Of a stretch of 64,000 bases of DNA, positions 26,155 to 36,701 are shown piece after piece. Source of the DNA: Chryseobacterium piscicola (GTDB taxonomy: Bacteria; Bacteroidota; Bacteroidia; Flavobacteriales; Weeksellaceae); contig NZ_FTOJ01000005.1 in NCBI RefSeq assembly GCF_900156685.1, positions 211,437 to 275,436 of the forward strand, read 5' to 3'. The position numbers and the translations under genes were made by a program. Position 1 is the stretch's first letter, and every line of letters begins with the position of its first letter. The notes under the pieces were generated by a model that had not been told where the DNA came from, ran no database searches, and was given only the letters and a program-made list of their open reading frames with translations.

Positions 26155-28596
26155 TTAGAATCCTAAAATTTTAAATTTAAACTGCACGGCAAAATTATCT
26201 TTAAAACCTGGCGTATTATAATGTCCTACACGGTAAAAGAATCCTAAATTGAATTGTGATGAGAGGAAATTATTCCATTCTAAACCAACTTCGTTATATA
26301 AGTGATTAAGGTTTTGAAATTCAAATTGATGAAATTCTGGGTTTTTCATATCACCGATGATTCCACGATAAATCAAATCAAAACTTGAAACGTTTTTGCC
26401 GATACTTTTAAAATACCACGGAATTCTATGCGTGATATAGGTGCCTACAAATTTATCGCTATAATATTGCCCACCTTGCATTGTAGCAAAACCAAGGTAA
26501 GAAGTTAAGTTGAAGTTGAAACCTGCTTTGCTATTTCCAAGTCCGTTCATGCTAAAGTTTTTCCATATTGGTGCCTCACCGGTGATTAATCCTCCGTAAA
26601 GACGAACGCCCGTAACCCCAATTTTTGTTTTGAAATTATGTGAAATGAGTGCGTCAATTCTACTAAAATTAAGATCTCCACCTAATGTTTTGTATCCTTG
26701 CTCATAATTAAAATAAAACTCCGGAAATTGCTGATCATAAGTGTACTTTCCTTGTGAAGTCATAATGTTTTTTGAGTTCGGAGAGTATTTTAAAGTGATT
26801 GTGGTGGAGGAGATGTCAAATTCTTTTCCAAGATTTTTAAAATTATAATCGAAAAGTGCTTCTTCTGTGGTTTTTTTTGCTGAAATACTTAATGTAAGTC
26901 CGTTGGTAAGGTCGTTTTCATAGCTTACTTTAAATCCTCTGTATCCATTAAATATATTATTGTTGATTGCTACTCCAGAATTCATAAGTTTCATTCTGAA
27001 ATTCCAAAGATTTTCTGAAAATCTTCCTGCAGCCATGACGTCGTCAAAATATTCAACTCTGAAATAAGAATTTTTTTCAAGTGTTGTTCTGATGTCTACA
27101 CCTGCACCAAATTTGAAATCTTTATCATAAATTCCGTATGCGAAATAAGCATCGGGAGAGATGTATTTGTTGAATCTTTCATTTAGTTTTGCGCCAGCTC
27201 CCAATCTGAAGTGCTCGTATTTATTATATCCAATTATTTTTGAAAGATCAAAATCAACCATTCCCAAACGTAGTTTCCCACGTATAAGTCCGGCAAGCGC
27301 TTTTGCTTTTTGGTTGAGTTTGTATTTGTTACTCAAGCTGTCGATTTTGGTGTAAGTAGTGGCATCACGTTCAGAAAGTTCTTCTGTTCTGTATTGGTTT
27401 ATTGTGCTTCCATCGGTGTTTTTGATGTTTATACTGTATCCTTTAAAGTTTTTGGGGTCTGTTTCAGGATTGCTCTTGAAATCAAAGTAATCCGCAGTAG
27501 CGAAGGCATAAGTTCCGAATTTCTTTTTAAGTTTTTTATTTTCTTCTCTTTCTTTTTCGTCTTTACTTCCATCAAGATTAAAAGCAGCTGAACCCATTTT
27601 GAGTTTATAATTTTCTTTTACCAAAAACCACTTACCATCAATCGGTTTCCAGATGCTGGTAATGCTTCCGTCAGTTTTCACTTTAGAATTGCTTTCAATT
27701 TTTTTTAAGGCATAAGATTCTTTGTCTACATATAAGTATCCGTTGAATTTTCTATTATTTTGAATTTTTTTATAACCAACTTCACGAAACCTGATGACGT
27801 AGTTTTGTCTTCCGTCAATCTCAATAGAATCTGTAAGGAAAAAGCGGTAAAGATTTCTATTTTCTTCTTTTATTTCTTTCGGAACGTCGCTTCTGTTAGA
27901 GCGGAAAGCAATCAATTCGTAGATTGGCTCTTTCATTCCAGAGATTTTATTATCTAGAATATTTATTTTTTCTCCACTTTGGTCTGAATAAATAAATTCT
28001 GAAGCTCTCTCCCACAAAAACATTTTGCTAGTTCCCATGAGTTTCATAATATTCACAGATTCTAGCGAGTCTTTTTTTTCTTCAGCCTTCATTTCTCTTT
28101 GAGGCAAATTTTTAATAGAGTCTATCCTGTTTTCTACAAAAGAATTGTAGGCTTTTATGCTGTCTTCGTCAAGATCCAGAGAAATTTTCTCATACGATTT
28201 GAATGAATAAGATTGCAGACTTTTAGGAGAGTTTTGATCGTAATTGTCATTTACTTTTCTAAGGATTTCCAATGCTCTTGGGTCACTTTTGTCTGAAAGT
28301 AAAACTGTCTGTATGTTTTTTGTTTTTGGGTCTTCTTTGCTTAAGATAACCTCCATCATTTTATCTACAACGGCATCATCATTGTAAAATCCGGGAGCCG
28401 ATATATCTACTTTTTTGCATTTGGATTTAAACTCAAGCACTCCCAAAATGTTGGTTTTGCCTAAAATTTTATTGTCACACTTTACAGATGCTCCTGAAAT
28501 TGGGTTTTGGTTTTCGGCATTTTTTACTATAATTTTCGACTGAGAAAAAGACGCAGCAGAAACCAGTGCGAATAAGATGAGGTAGACTTTTTGCAT
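26155..28596 (-). CDS. DUF5686 outer-membrane protein with carboxypeptidase-regulatory-like domain (copy 1)
   Basis: 813 residues. Signal peptide ~1-18. Residues ~20-90 are a carboxypeptidase regulatory-like beta-sandwich (NPISGASVKCDNKILGKTNILG). From ~100 the DUF5686 region begins, with the family opening KSDPRALEILRKVNDNYDQNSPKSL. The second half has alternating aromatic strands and ends in an F, as outer-membrane beta-barrels do (KFKILGF). It is probably an outer-membrane protein; its transport or assembly role is not established. Copy 2 lies about 490 bp away and copy 3 at 49536, both strongly related. Confidence 0.8.
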   Translation of the reverse strand: MQKVYLILFALVSAASFSQSKIIVKNAENQNPISGASVKCDNKILGKTNILGVLEFKSKCKKVDISAPGFYNDDAVVDKMMEVILSKEDPKTKNIQTVLLSDKSDPRALEILRKVNDNYDQNSPKSLQSYSFKSYEKISLDLDEDSIKAYNSFVENRIDSIKNLPQREMKAEEKKDSLESVNIMKLMGTSKMFLWERASEFIYSDQSGEKINILDNKISGMKEPIYELIAFRSNRSDVPKEIKEENRNLYRFFLTDSIEIDGRQNYVIRFREVGYKKIQNNRKFNGYLYVDKESYALKKIESNSKVKTDGSITSIWKPIDGKWFLVKENYKLKMGSAAFNLDGSKDEKEREENKKLKKKFGTYAFATADYFDFKSNPETDPKNFKGYSINIKNTDGSTINQYRTEELSERDATTYTKIDSLSNKYKLNQKAKALAGLIRGKLRLGMVDFDLSKIIGYNKYEHFRLGAGAKLNERFNKYISPDAYFAYGIYDKDFKFGAGVDIRTTLEKNSYFRVEYFDDVMAAGRFSENLWNFRMKLMNSGVAINNNIFNGYRGFKVSYENDLTNGLTLSISAKKTTEEALFDYNFKNLGKEFDISSTTITLKYSPNSKNIMTSQGKYTYDQQFPEFYFNYEQGYKTLGGDLNFSRIDALISHNFKTKIGVTGVRLYGGLITGEAPIWKNFSMNGLGNSKAGFNFNLTSYLGFATMQGGQYYSDKFVGTYITHRIPWYFKSIGKNVSSFDLIYRGIIGDMKNPEFHQFEFQNLNHLYNEVGLEWNNFLSSQFNLGFFYRVGHYNTPGFKDNFAVQFKFKILGF

Positions 28597-28702
28597 AATT
28601 ATTTTTGACGATGTTTAAATGATTGGTCTTTAGATAAGAATTATCTTTTCCCATAGAAAAAACAGTGCCAAGAACGATGCAGGTTTATTTGTAAACAGAT
28701 TT

Positions 28703-28939
28703 TTAATTAAGTTCTGAAATTTTTTCTGAAAATTGTTTTGAAAATTCTTGCTTGTCTTTCTCTAATTTTTCTTTATCAGAAGGCAAGATGTAATTGAAAA
28801 GAACAGCATTTTCTTCAGTGAGAAAGATGATCTCTTTTTCTTCACCATCAATCATTTGTGAAAAGATTTCCCACATAGACGCCCCTCTCAATTTAAGTAT
28901 TTCAAAAAATTGATCGGCTTTTATTTCTATTGTTTTCAT
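28703..28939 (-). CDS. Small hypothetical cytoplasmic protein
   Basis: 78 residues from the ATG at 28939; a longer frame to 29002 starts without a good initiation site. The sequence (KTIEIKADQFFEILKLRG, then EEKEIIFLTEENAVLFNYILPSDKEKLE) is charged and helical, with no family recognised. It lies between two DUF5686 paralogues on the same strand. Confidence 0.5.
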   Translation of the reverse strand: MKTIEIKADQFFEILKLRGASMWEIFSQMIDGEEKEIIFLTEENAVLFNYILPSDKEKLEKDKQEFSKQFSEKISELN

Positions 28940-29083
28940 TTTAAATTTTATTAATTGCAAAGCTAAAAAAAATCTGATGAAAATATTTACACAGACGCTC
29001 ATTACGAGCTACACTCTTCAGGAACTATACCCATTGCTCCACTAAATTTGCTTATAAGGGTTTTGCTTTAGATAGTATCTAGT

Positions 29084-31348
29084 TTAGAAATGAAGTAATT
29101 TCAGCTTAAACTGAAGGGCAAAATTTTCTTTAAAATTTCCTGTTGTATAATAGCCAACACGGTAAAAAAGTCCAAGATTGAAATAACTTGATAGGAAATT
29201 ATTCCACTCAAGGCCAACTTCTTGGTACAGTTTGTCGAGTTTTTGAAATTCAAACTGATGATTTTGAGGTCTTTTCATATCGCCTATGGTTCCTCGTAAC
29301 ACAAGATCTACACTAGAAACATTTTGGCCAAAACTTTTAAAATACCAAGGAAGCTGATGGGTAAAGTAGTAGGCAAGAAATCTGTCGTTATAGTACTTTC
29401 CGCCTTCTAAAGTGGCAAAACCGAGAAAAGAAGTAAGGTTGAAATTAAGATCACGGCTGTTGGAAGCCATTCCGTTCATTGTAAAGTTTTTCCAGATGGG
29501 AGCGTCGCCGAAAACCATTCCTCCGTACAGTCTGAAACCAGTTGTTCCTATTAAAGTTTTAAAATTATGAATGAAAAGTGCATCAAATCGGGTATAATTA
29601 AAGTCTCCACCGAAAGCATTGAAACTTTTCTCAAAATTGAAATAAAGCTCAGGATTTCTTTGATCAACAATAGATTTTCCCTGCGGTGTCATAATATTCG
29701 TAGAATTGGGAGAGTATTTTAGTGTAAAAAGGCCATTAAAATTATTAAATCCAGCTCCTTCATTTCGGAAATTATAATCGTACCGAGCTTCTTCGAAATT
29801 TCTTCTTGCAGCAAATGCCAGCGTTAAACCGTTGGAAACATCATTTAAATAGGAAATTGAGACACCCTTATAATGAAAATATTTATCGTTGTTGATATTG
29901 TTTCCGTAGTTCATCATTCGCATTTTAAAATTCCAGAGTCTGCGATGAAATTCTCCTGAAGCAAAAACGTCATCTGTGTATTCTATCCTAAAAAAAGAGT
30001 TTTTCTCTAAAGTGGTTTTAAAATCAATTCCCAAACCATACTTCCAAGAATCATCTTTGAATCCGTAAGCGATATAATAATCTGGTGAAATATAGGCATC
30101 GTAATTTTCATTGACTTTCGCTTTTATGCCAAGTCTCAATCCTTCATAAAGATTATAGTTCACCAATTCACCAACATCAAAATCTAAACTTTTTATTCTG
30201 ATTTGTCCGTTAATTAATCCAGTAGCAAATTTTGCTTTGCTGTCTATTTTATAAATTTTTCCTAGGCTGTCTATTGTTTTGTAGGTAAGCTTTTCACGGT
30301 CGTTCAATGGTTCTGTACGGTAGAAATCGAGTGTTCTTCCATCAGAATTTTTGATGCTGAATGTGTATCCTTTAAATTCTTGAGCGTTTAGATCCACTGG
30401 CGAGTGAAAATCAAAATATTGAGCCGAGAGATAAGCATAAGTTCCGAAGCTTTTTCTGATTTTTTTTGGACTTGGTTTTTCAGGGTTGTTATCTTTCTCA
30501 GTGTCTTCTTCCAGTATCATTCTGCTCATTTTGAGCTTTACTTTTTCGTCGGATAAAAACCATTTGTGATTATAGTATTTCCAAGTGCTAGAAATAATAC
30601 TTTCGTCACTTTCTTTGCTATGGTTTTCAATTTTTTTAATCCCAAAAGTTTCGGTATCTATGTAGATTGTTCCCGTATATTTTTTCTTTTTAATCGCTTT
30701 TCTATAGCTTACTTCTCTGAAGTTGATGACGAAATTTTGCCTGCCGTCTATATCCATAGTATCAGTAAGAAAAAACCTGTACAATCGACGATTTTCTTGC
30801 TTAATCTGATGCGGAATTTTATTTCGGTTGCTTTGCAATGTAATCAATTCGTTGATGGGTTGCTTCAATCCCGATATTCTGTTGTCTAGAATGTTTATTT
30901 TTTCGCCGTATTTTTTTGAAAATTTAAATTCCTGAGCACGTTCCCACAGGAAAATTTTACTTTTTGCAAAAATCTGTCTCACAGAAATTTCACTTAGCGA
31001 ATCTCTTTTTTTTTTGTTTTTAAATAAATTGATGTTTTTATTAAAAACTTCTTTAAAATTTGAAATACTGTCTTGGTCTATATCCAGTGATACTTTTTCG
31101 TATGCTTTATAGCTGTAAGAGTCTAAGCTTTTGGGCGAATTGTAGAAGTACAGTAAATCTACTTTTCTTAAAATTTCCAGCGCTTGAGGATCGCTTTTGT
31201 TATCTAGTACAACCGTTTCAATTTCTTGAATGGAATCTGTATTTACCGTGTTTTTTTGCTCATTTCTGGCATCAACTGTTCCTTTTTTTGATTGTGAAAA
31301 ACCAAAAATCATCAACAGTACAAGAAAAAAAGATAAAAACTTTTTCAT
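29084..31348 (-). CDS. DUF5686 outer-membrane protein (copy 2, no regulatory-like domain)
   Basis: 754 residues. Signal peptide ~1-18 (LMIFGFSQS). The region matching DUF5686 starts at ~50 (KSDPQALEILRKVDLLYFYNSPKSL). The N-terminal carboxypeptidase regulatory-like domain of copies 1 and 3 is absent and replaced by ~30 residues rich in Asn, Thr and Lys. The C-terminal beta-barrel half is closely related to copy 1 (YSPNSTNIMTPQGK in both families) and ends in a Phe. A -7-like box, TATTTTTG at 31370-31363 (minus strand), lies upstream. Confidence 0.8.
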   Translation of the reverse strand: MKKFLSFFLVLLMIFGFSQSKKGTVDARNEQKNTVNTDSIQEIETVVLDNKSDPQALEILRKVDLLYFYNSPKSLDSYSYKAYEKVSLDIDQDSISNFKEVFNKNINLFKNKKKRDSLSEISVRQIFAKSKIFLWERAQEFKFSKKYGEKINILDNRISGLKQPINELITLQSNRNKIPHQIKQENRRLYRFFLTDTMDIDGRQNFVINFREVSYRKAIKKKKYTGTIYIDTETFGIKKIENHSKESDESIISSTWKYYNHKWFLSDEKVKLKMSRMILEEDTEKDNNPEKPSPKKIRKSFGTYAYLSAQYFDFHSPVDLNAQEFKGYTFSIKNSDGRTLDFYRTEPLNDREKLTYKTIDSLGKIYKIDSKAKFATGLINGQIRIKSLDFDVGELVNYNLYEGLRLGIKAKVNENYDAYISPDYYIAYGFKDDSWKYGLGIDFKTTLEKNSFFRIEYTDDVFASGEFHRRLWNFKMRMMNYGNNINNDKYFHYKGVSISYLNDVSNGLTLAFAARRNFEEARYDYNFRNEGAGFNNFNGLFTLKYSPNSTNIMTPQGKSIVDQRNPELYFNFEKSFNAFGGDFNYTRFDALFIHNFKTLIGTTGFRLYGGMVFGDAPIWKNFTMNGMASNSRDLNFNLTSFLGFATLEGGKYYNDRFLAYYFTHQLPWYFKSFGQNVSSVDLVLRGTIGDMKRPQNHQFEFQKLDKLYQEVGLEWNNFLSSYFNLGLFYRVGYYTTGNFKENFALQFKLKLLHF

Positions 31349-31557
31349 AAAAATAATAGGCTCAAAAATAATGATATAAGTTTAATTTACATATTTGTAA
31401 ATGCTAAATTTAAATTAAAACATCTCGTGTTTTTAAATCTTTAAAAATAAATTGATTTTTAAAGCCTATCATCAGCACGGTTTTTGTTACCGTTATAATC
31501 ATATCCTACAAGATACCACACGAAGCAGAAAAATTAGCCTTTTTGGAATTTAAGCTT

Positions 31558-31565
31558 TATTTTTG
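31558..31565 (+). promoter_or_regulatory. -7 box of the six-gene signalling operon
   Basis: TATTTTTG is 41 bp before the first ATG (31606). A matching TTTG at the correct distance is not visible. The 257-bp spacer to the DUF5686 gene has no other signal. Confidence 0.4.
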
Positions 31566-31605
31566 AGGAATTTTCACACAACACCCCAATCAGAATTAAT
31601 ACCCT

Positions 31606-33075
31606 ATGATCTTAATTGTAGATGATAATGAATATAATCTTTTCTCTCTGAAAAAATTGCTTCAATCTCAGGATTTTCCTGTAGATACTGCAGCTTCTGG
31701 TGAAGAGGCGCTTACAAAAGCATTAAAAAAAACATATTCTCTCATTATTTTAGACGTTCAAATGCCAGATATGGATGGCTTTGAAGTGGCAGAAACTCTA
31801 GCTGGTTACAGCAAAACTAAAGATATTCCTATCATATTTTTATCTGCAGTAAATACCGATAAAAGATTTATAACCAAAGGCTACGCATCCGGTGGTAGAG
31901 ATTATGTAACAAAGCCTGTAGATCCCGAAATTCTTCTTTTGAAAGTAAAGACATTCAATAATTTGCAAGAGCAAAGTGTTGCGATGAAGAAAAACCAGCA
32001 AAGCTTGGAAAAAGAAATCAAGGGACGAAAAGAAATGCAGGTAAGTATGAAATCGAAAATTGATCATTTTCATTTGATGCTTGAAGCGCTTCCGCAAATT
32101 GCCTTTACTCTCAACCAAGACGGAATTGTAGATTTTGTTAATGGAAAATGGTACCACTATTCATCCGTTGAAACACAATTCCCAGAAACCCATTCAGACG
32201 ATGTTAATATTAATGAAGAATTTCAGAGGTTTAGAAACAAAAAGAAACCTTTTGAGCTTGAAGCGAGATTAAAAAAATTGCAGTCTGGTGAATTTCGATA
32301 TCATTTGTTGAAAATGTCTCCGGTTTTCGAAGGAGAAAGTATAAAAAACTGGGTGGGAACTTTTACCGATATTGAAGATCAGAAAAAAGTAGAAAAGGAA
32401 AAGGACGAGTTTCTGAGTATAGCGAGTCATGAACTCAAAACTCCACTTACGAGTATTAAAGCTTACATCCAGCTTCTAGACCGCAAACTTAAACTTCCCA
32501 AAGATCAAGCAGAAGCAAGCTACTTACACAAAACCCAGGATCAAATTGAAAAGCTCAATAATTTGATTACCGATTTGCTTGATGTTTCTAAAATTGATAA
32601 TGGCAAGCTTAAAATCAACCGAAAACCTGGAAATCTTGAAAATGTAATACAAAATGCTATTGATACAATTATTCAAACGCATGATCACATACAATTGAAA
32701 ATAGATTGGCATGGGAAAAGACCACAACAGATATTTCCGTTTGATGAAGTACGAATTGAGCAAGTCATCATCAATTTTTTAACCAACGCTATAAAATATT
32801 CTCCCAAAAACAATCAAATCATTATTACGACTTTTGTAGACGATGAAGAAGTAAAAGTAAGCATCACAGATTTCGGAATCGGTATTCCTGATTTTAAGCA
32901 AGAAGCTGTTTTTAAGAAGTTTTACAGGGTAGAAGAATCTTCTCTTCAATTTCAAGGAATGGGCATCGGTTTATATATATGCTCAGAAATTATCAAACAA
33001 CACCACGGAAGCATTGGCCTTTCAAGTATTGTAAATGAAGGTTCCACGTTTTATTTTACACTTCCATTAAACTAA
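31606..33075 (+). CDS. Response-regulator/histidine-kinase hybrid (REC-PAS-HisKA-HATPase)
   Basis: 489 residues, cytoplasmic, no membrane segment. The receiver domain comes first (1-120: ILIVDDNEYN, phosphoacceptor Asp50 in IILDVQMPDMDG, Lys in VTKPVD). A coiled linker and a PAS-like domain (~165-260, ending NWVGTFTDIEDQKK) follow. The kinase core has His275 in FLSIASHELKTPLTSIKAY, N box NFLTNAIKYSP and G boxes DFGIGIP and GMGIGLYIC. An N-terminal REC with a kinase behind it suggests control by phosphorylation from another kinase. First gene of an operon of six; the next gene begins 4 bp after its stop. Confidence 0.9.
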   Translation: MILIVDDNEYNLFSLKKLLQSQDFPVDTAASGEEALTKALKKTYSLIILDVQMPDMDGFEVAETLAGYSKTKDIPIIFLSAVNTDKRFITKGYASGGRDYVTKPVDPEILLLKVKTFNNLQEQSVAMKKNQQSLEKEIKGRKEMQVSMKSKIDHFHLMLEALPQIAFTLNQDGIVDFVNGKWYHYSSVETQFPETHSDDVNINEEFQRFRNKKKPFELEARLKKLQSGEFRYHLLKMSPVFEGESIKNWVGTFTDIEDQKKVEKEKDEFLSIASHELKTPLTSIKAYIQLLDRKLKLPKDQAEASYLHKTQDQIEKLNNLITDLLDVSKIDNGKLKINRKPGNLENVIQNAIDTIIQTHDHIQLKIDWHGKRPQQIFPFDEVRIEQVIINFLTNAIKYSPKNNQIIITTFVDDEEVKVSITDFGIGIPDFKQEAVFKKFYRVEESSLQFQGMGIGLYICSEIIKQHHGSIGLSSIVNEGSTFYFTLPLN

Positions 33076-33079
33076 TAGT

Positions 33080-36000
33080 ATGGCAAAAAAATTCCTGAGA
33101 AATTTACAGTATGGATTAGGTTTTTCACTCTTTATATTGATCCTTAGTTCAGTAGCTTCCTTTTTGAGCTATCAGCGACAGATTAATAACAGAGAAGAAC
33201 TGTCTAAGAGTAAAAGAGCAATTACAGCCATGAAAGATGTAATGATTGCCCTTTTAGACTCAGAAACAGGAAACAGAGGTTATCAACTAACAGGGAAAGC
33301 AAATTTTTTGGAGCCCTACAATAAAAGCATTATAACTCTTCCTAAAGCGATGGAAAATGCCAAGGCTCAAGAGATTTCTGATAAGGAGCAATTGGCAAGA
33401 ATCAACATTTTAGAATCGATCGTTAATTATAGGATTCGCAATGTTCAAAGATTTGTAAATCAAAGACGTCGCGGTATTGTGATGTCTGAAGATGAGATGA
33501 TCACAAGTAAAAATAAAATGGATGAATGCAGAAAAATTGTAAGAGATTTTGTAAAGTATGAAGAAGGTCTGCTGGCTATAAAAAATAAAAATCTTAATAC
33601 ATCTTCTACCACAACATTGGTTTTTATTCTTTTTTCAACATTAATAGCGGTATTGGTAACAATTTTCTTCTATTTTAAACTTAAAAACGATCTTATAAGA
33701 AGAGATATATTAGAAAAACAGCTGAAAGCTAAAGATTTAGAAATTTCTAGAAGAGTAAATGCTATTAAAGAAATTGCAAATAGAGTGGCTCACGGAGATT
33801 ATTCTCTTCAGGCTAAAGATCATGTGCAAGATGATCTTGGAGATTTGGTGGAATCTTTAAACAATATGACAGCATCTCTTAAAAATTCTTTTAATCAAAT
33901 AAATGCCAGTGACTGGAGACAGAAGGGGCTTGCAACACTTAACGAATCTTTGGTTGGAAATAAATCTTTGAAAGAGGCTGCTCAAGAATCTCTCAACCAA
34001 CTTGTAAGCTACGGAAAATGTATAAATGGTGCAATTTATCTACTAGAAGACGGGGTTTTGAAACTCACGTCTGCTTTTGGAAGGGAAAAATCTATGAAAC
34101 CTGCTTTTGACCTGGGAGAAGGTATCGTAGGTGAAGCTTTCGTAAAAAAAGAAATAAAAATCTTTAGTGATTTAAATGATGAAAACTTTACGGCTTCTTT
34201 TGCCGGAAGTGATTTGATTATTAAAAGCATTGTTTTGTTTCCTATCATTTTAGGAAGGCATATTTATGGCGTAATTGAATTGTCATCGTCAGAAAACTTT
34301 GATAAAAATACATTAGATTATTTTAATGAAGGAATTAGAAATATTGCATTAGCCTTGAATGCCGCAAAAAGTCGTGAAAAAGAACAACGCCTACTAGAAG
34401 AAACTCAAACACAGTCCGAAGAATTGCAGGTTCAGCATTCTGAGCTAGAATCTTTGAATACCGAACTTGAAGCGCAAACGCAAAAACTTCAAGCCTCAGA
34501 AGAAGAGCTAAAAGTGCAACAGGAAGAGCTTATGCAAATCAATGCAGAATTGGAGGAAAGATCAAGAAGTTTGGAAGAAAAAAATCATTTAATTGCCGAG
34601 CGAAATGTGGAAATTCAGAAAAAAGCAGAAGAACTTGCTTTGAGCACAAAATACAAATCGGAATTTTTGGCAAATATGTCTCATGAGTTGAGAACACCCT
34701 TGAATTCTATATTATTGCTTTCAAGATTAATGGCTGAAAATACCGAAGACAACCTCAATGAAGATCAAATAGAATCGGCAAAAGTAATCCAAAGTTCTGG
34801 AACAAGTCTTTTGGAACTTATTGATGAAATTCTTGATCTGGCCAAAATAGAATCTGGCAAAATGACATTGGAAAATGAAATGGTACAGATTGAAAAAGTG
34901 GTGCAGGATGTTAAAAACTTGTTTTTACCACTTATTAGTGAAAAAGGTTTGAAGTTCAATGTCAATATTTCAGAAAAAACAACTTTACAGCTTGAAACAG
35001 ATCGTATGAGACTAGATCAAGTACTCAGAAATCTAATTTCCAATGCAATAAAATTCACATCACAAGGTAAAATAGATTTTAATATTTCTACACATCCTGA
35101 AAAGAAAAATTTCATCATCTTTAGTGTAAAAGATTCGGGGATAGGAATTCCTAAAGATAAGCAAGCGGTAATTTTTGAAGCTTTTCAGCAGGCAGATGGC
35201 TCTACGAGAAGAAAATTTGGAGGAACAGGTCTGGGGCTTTCTATCAGCCGAGAGATTGCCAAACTTTTAGGAGGTGAGTTGGTTTTAGAAAGTGAACCCA
35301 ATGTTGGGAGTGAATTTAGTTTGATAATTCCAATAAAAAATAATGAGGTTGTCTCTCATCATACAGCCCAAGAGGAACTTTTGAATGTTATTCAAAATGA
35401 TGTGGAAGAGATTATTAATCTTTCTGATGAATCCAGAGATGTTCTGAAAGTTTCTACCAATCCGGTGTATGAAATTCCAGACGAAATAAAAGATGACAGA
35501 AATAATATTACAGAAAATGATAAAGTAATTTTGATTGTAGAAGACGACACCAATTTTGCCAAAGCTTTATTGAAATATTCTAGAAAAAATGGATACAAAG
35601 CAGTAGTAATAGTGCGTGGTGACCGTGCAGTGGAAGCTGCGGTAAGATATAAACCGGTGGCCATACTTCTTGATGTGCAACTTCCGATGATGGATGGGTG
35701 GCAGGTAATGGATGCTTTAAAATCTGAAGTTTCGGTAAAACATATACCGGTACACATGATGTCTGTTTTGCAGGTAAAAAAAGAAAGTTTAATGAGGGGG
35801 GCAATAGATTTTATCTCAAAACCTGTTGCATTAGATCAAATGTCAGAAGTTTTCAGAAAACTAGAAGATGCTCTGCAGCAATCTCCAAAAGTTTTGATTG
35901 TTGAAGAGAATGATAAACATGCCTCAGCTCTTTCTTATTTTTTAAGTAATTTTAATATTTCGCTTTCTGTAGAAAATAATGTAGAAGATAGTGTAAAAGC

Positions 36001-36691
36001 ATTTACTAAAGATGATGCAGATTGTGTAATTCTAGACATTGGAACTTCTAAAGGTAACGAGTACGAAATTATAGAAAAAATAAAAAGCTACGAAGGACTA
36101 GAAAATCTTCCAATTATTATCTTTACAGAACGCAGTCTTTCTGCTGCCGAAGAGCTGAAGATAAGAGAATATGCAAACTCCGTAGTGGTAAAAACAGCAC
36201 ATTCTTATCAAAGAATTTTAGATGAGGTAGGGCTTTTTCTTCATTTAGTAAAAGAAAAAAATACGCAGGAAAACTATTTCTCTTCCAAAAATTTAGGCTC
36301 CCTTTCTGAAGTTTTAAGTGCGAAAAAAATATTGATTACAGATGACGACGCCAGAAATATATTCTCACTCAGCAAAGCTTTAGAAAAATACCAGGTTGAG
36401 GTAGTTGTGGCAATGGATGGTAAACAGGCGATAGAGCAGATGGCTCAGCATCCTGATATTGATGTCGTATTGATGGATATGATGATGCCCGAGATGGATG
36501 GCTATGCAACCATCCGTCAAATAAGGAAAAACCAAAAATATGCAAGATTGCCAATTATTGCAGTAACAGCAAAATCTATGGTAGGTGATCGCCAGAAATG
36601 TATTGATGCAGGTGCTTCAGATTATATTTCGAAACCGGTAGATTTAGATCAGCTTTTATCTTTACTGAGAGTTTGGCTCTACGAAAATTAA
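33080..36691 (+). CDS. Large hybrid sensor kinase (CHASE3-HAMP-GAF-HisKA-HATPase-REC-REC-REC)
   Basis: 1203 residues. A membrane helix (~12-32), an extracytoplasmic CHASE3 segment (~38-175, with LDSETGNRGYQLTGKANFLEPYN), and a second helix (~178-200) are followed by HAMP (~205-275) and GAF (~285-430). Next comes a long glutamate/glutamine-rich coiled coil (~430-520) and the kinase core with His535 (SHELRTPLNS), N box NLISNAIKFTS and G boxes GIGIP and GTGLGLSIS. Three receivers end the protein: REC1 (~812-925, LLDVQLPMMDG), REC2 (~935-1055, with the less usual LDIGTSKGNEYE) and REC3 (~1080-1200, LMDMMMPEMDG). A membrane sensor with phosphorelay output; the ligand is unknown. The next gene starts 10 bp downstream. 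Confidence 0.9.
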   Translation: MAKKFLRNLQYGLGFSLFILILSSVASFLSYQRQINNREELSKSKRAITAMKDVMIALLDSETGNRGYQLTGKANFLEPYNKSIITLPKAMENAKAQEISDKEQLARINILESIVNYRIRNVQRFVNQRRRGIVMSEDEMITSKNKMDECRKIVRDFVKYEEGLLAIKNKNLNTSSTTTLVFILFSTLIAVLVTIFFYFKLKNDLIRRDILEKQLKAKDLEISRRVNAIKEIANRVAHGDYSLQAKDHVQDDLGDLVESLNNMTASLKNSFNQINASDWRQKGLATLNESLVGNKSLKEAAQESLNQLVSYGKCINGAIYLLEDGVLKLTSAFGREKSMKPAFDLGEGIVGEAFVKKEIKIFSDLNDENFTASFAGSDLIIKSIVLFPIILGRHIYGVIELSSSENFDKNTLDYFNEGIRNIALALNAAKSREKEQRLLEETQTQSEELQVQHSELESLNTELEAQTQKLQASEEELKVQQEELMQINAELEERSRSLEEKNHLIAERNVEIQKKAEELALSTKYKSEFLANMSHELRTPLNSILLLSRLMAENTEDNLNEDQIESAKVIQSSGTSLLELIDEILDLAKIESGKMTLENEMVQIEKVVQDVKNLFLPLISEKGLKFNVNISEKTTLQLETDRMRLDQVLRNLISNAIKFTSQGKIDFNISTHPEKKNFIIFSVKDSGIGIPKDKQAVIFEAFQQADGSTRRKFGGTGLGLSISREIAKLLGGELVLESEPNVGSEFSLIIPIKNNEVVSHHTAQEELLNVIQNDVEEIINLSDESRDVLKVSTNPVYEIPDEIKDDRNNITENDKVILIVEDDTNFAKALLKYSRKNGYKAVVIVRGDRAVEAAVRYKPVAILLDVQLPMMDGWQVMDALKSEVSVKHIPVHMMSVLQVKKESLMRGAIDFISKPVALDQMSEVFRKLEDALQQSPKVLIVEENDKHASALSYFLSNFNISLSVENNVEDSVKAFTKDDADCVILDIGTSKGNEYEIIEKIKSYEGLENLPIIIFTERSLSAAEELKIREYANSVVVKTAHSYQRILDEVGLFLHLVKEKNTQENYFSSKNLGSLSEVLSAKKILITDDDARNIFSLSKALEKYQVEVVVAMDGKQAIEQMAQHPDIDVVLMDMMMPEMDGYATIRQIRKNQKYARLPIIAVTAKSMVGDRQKCIDAGASDYISKPVDLDQLLSLLRVWLYEN

Positions 36692-36701
36692 TAGGAAATT
36701 G

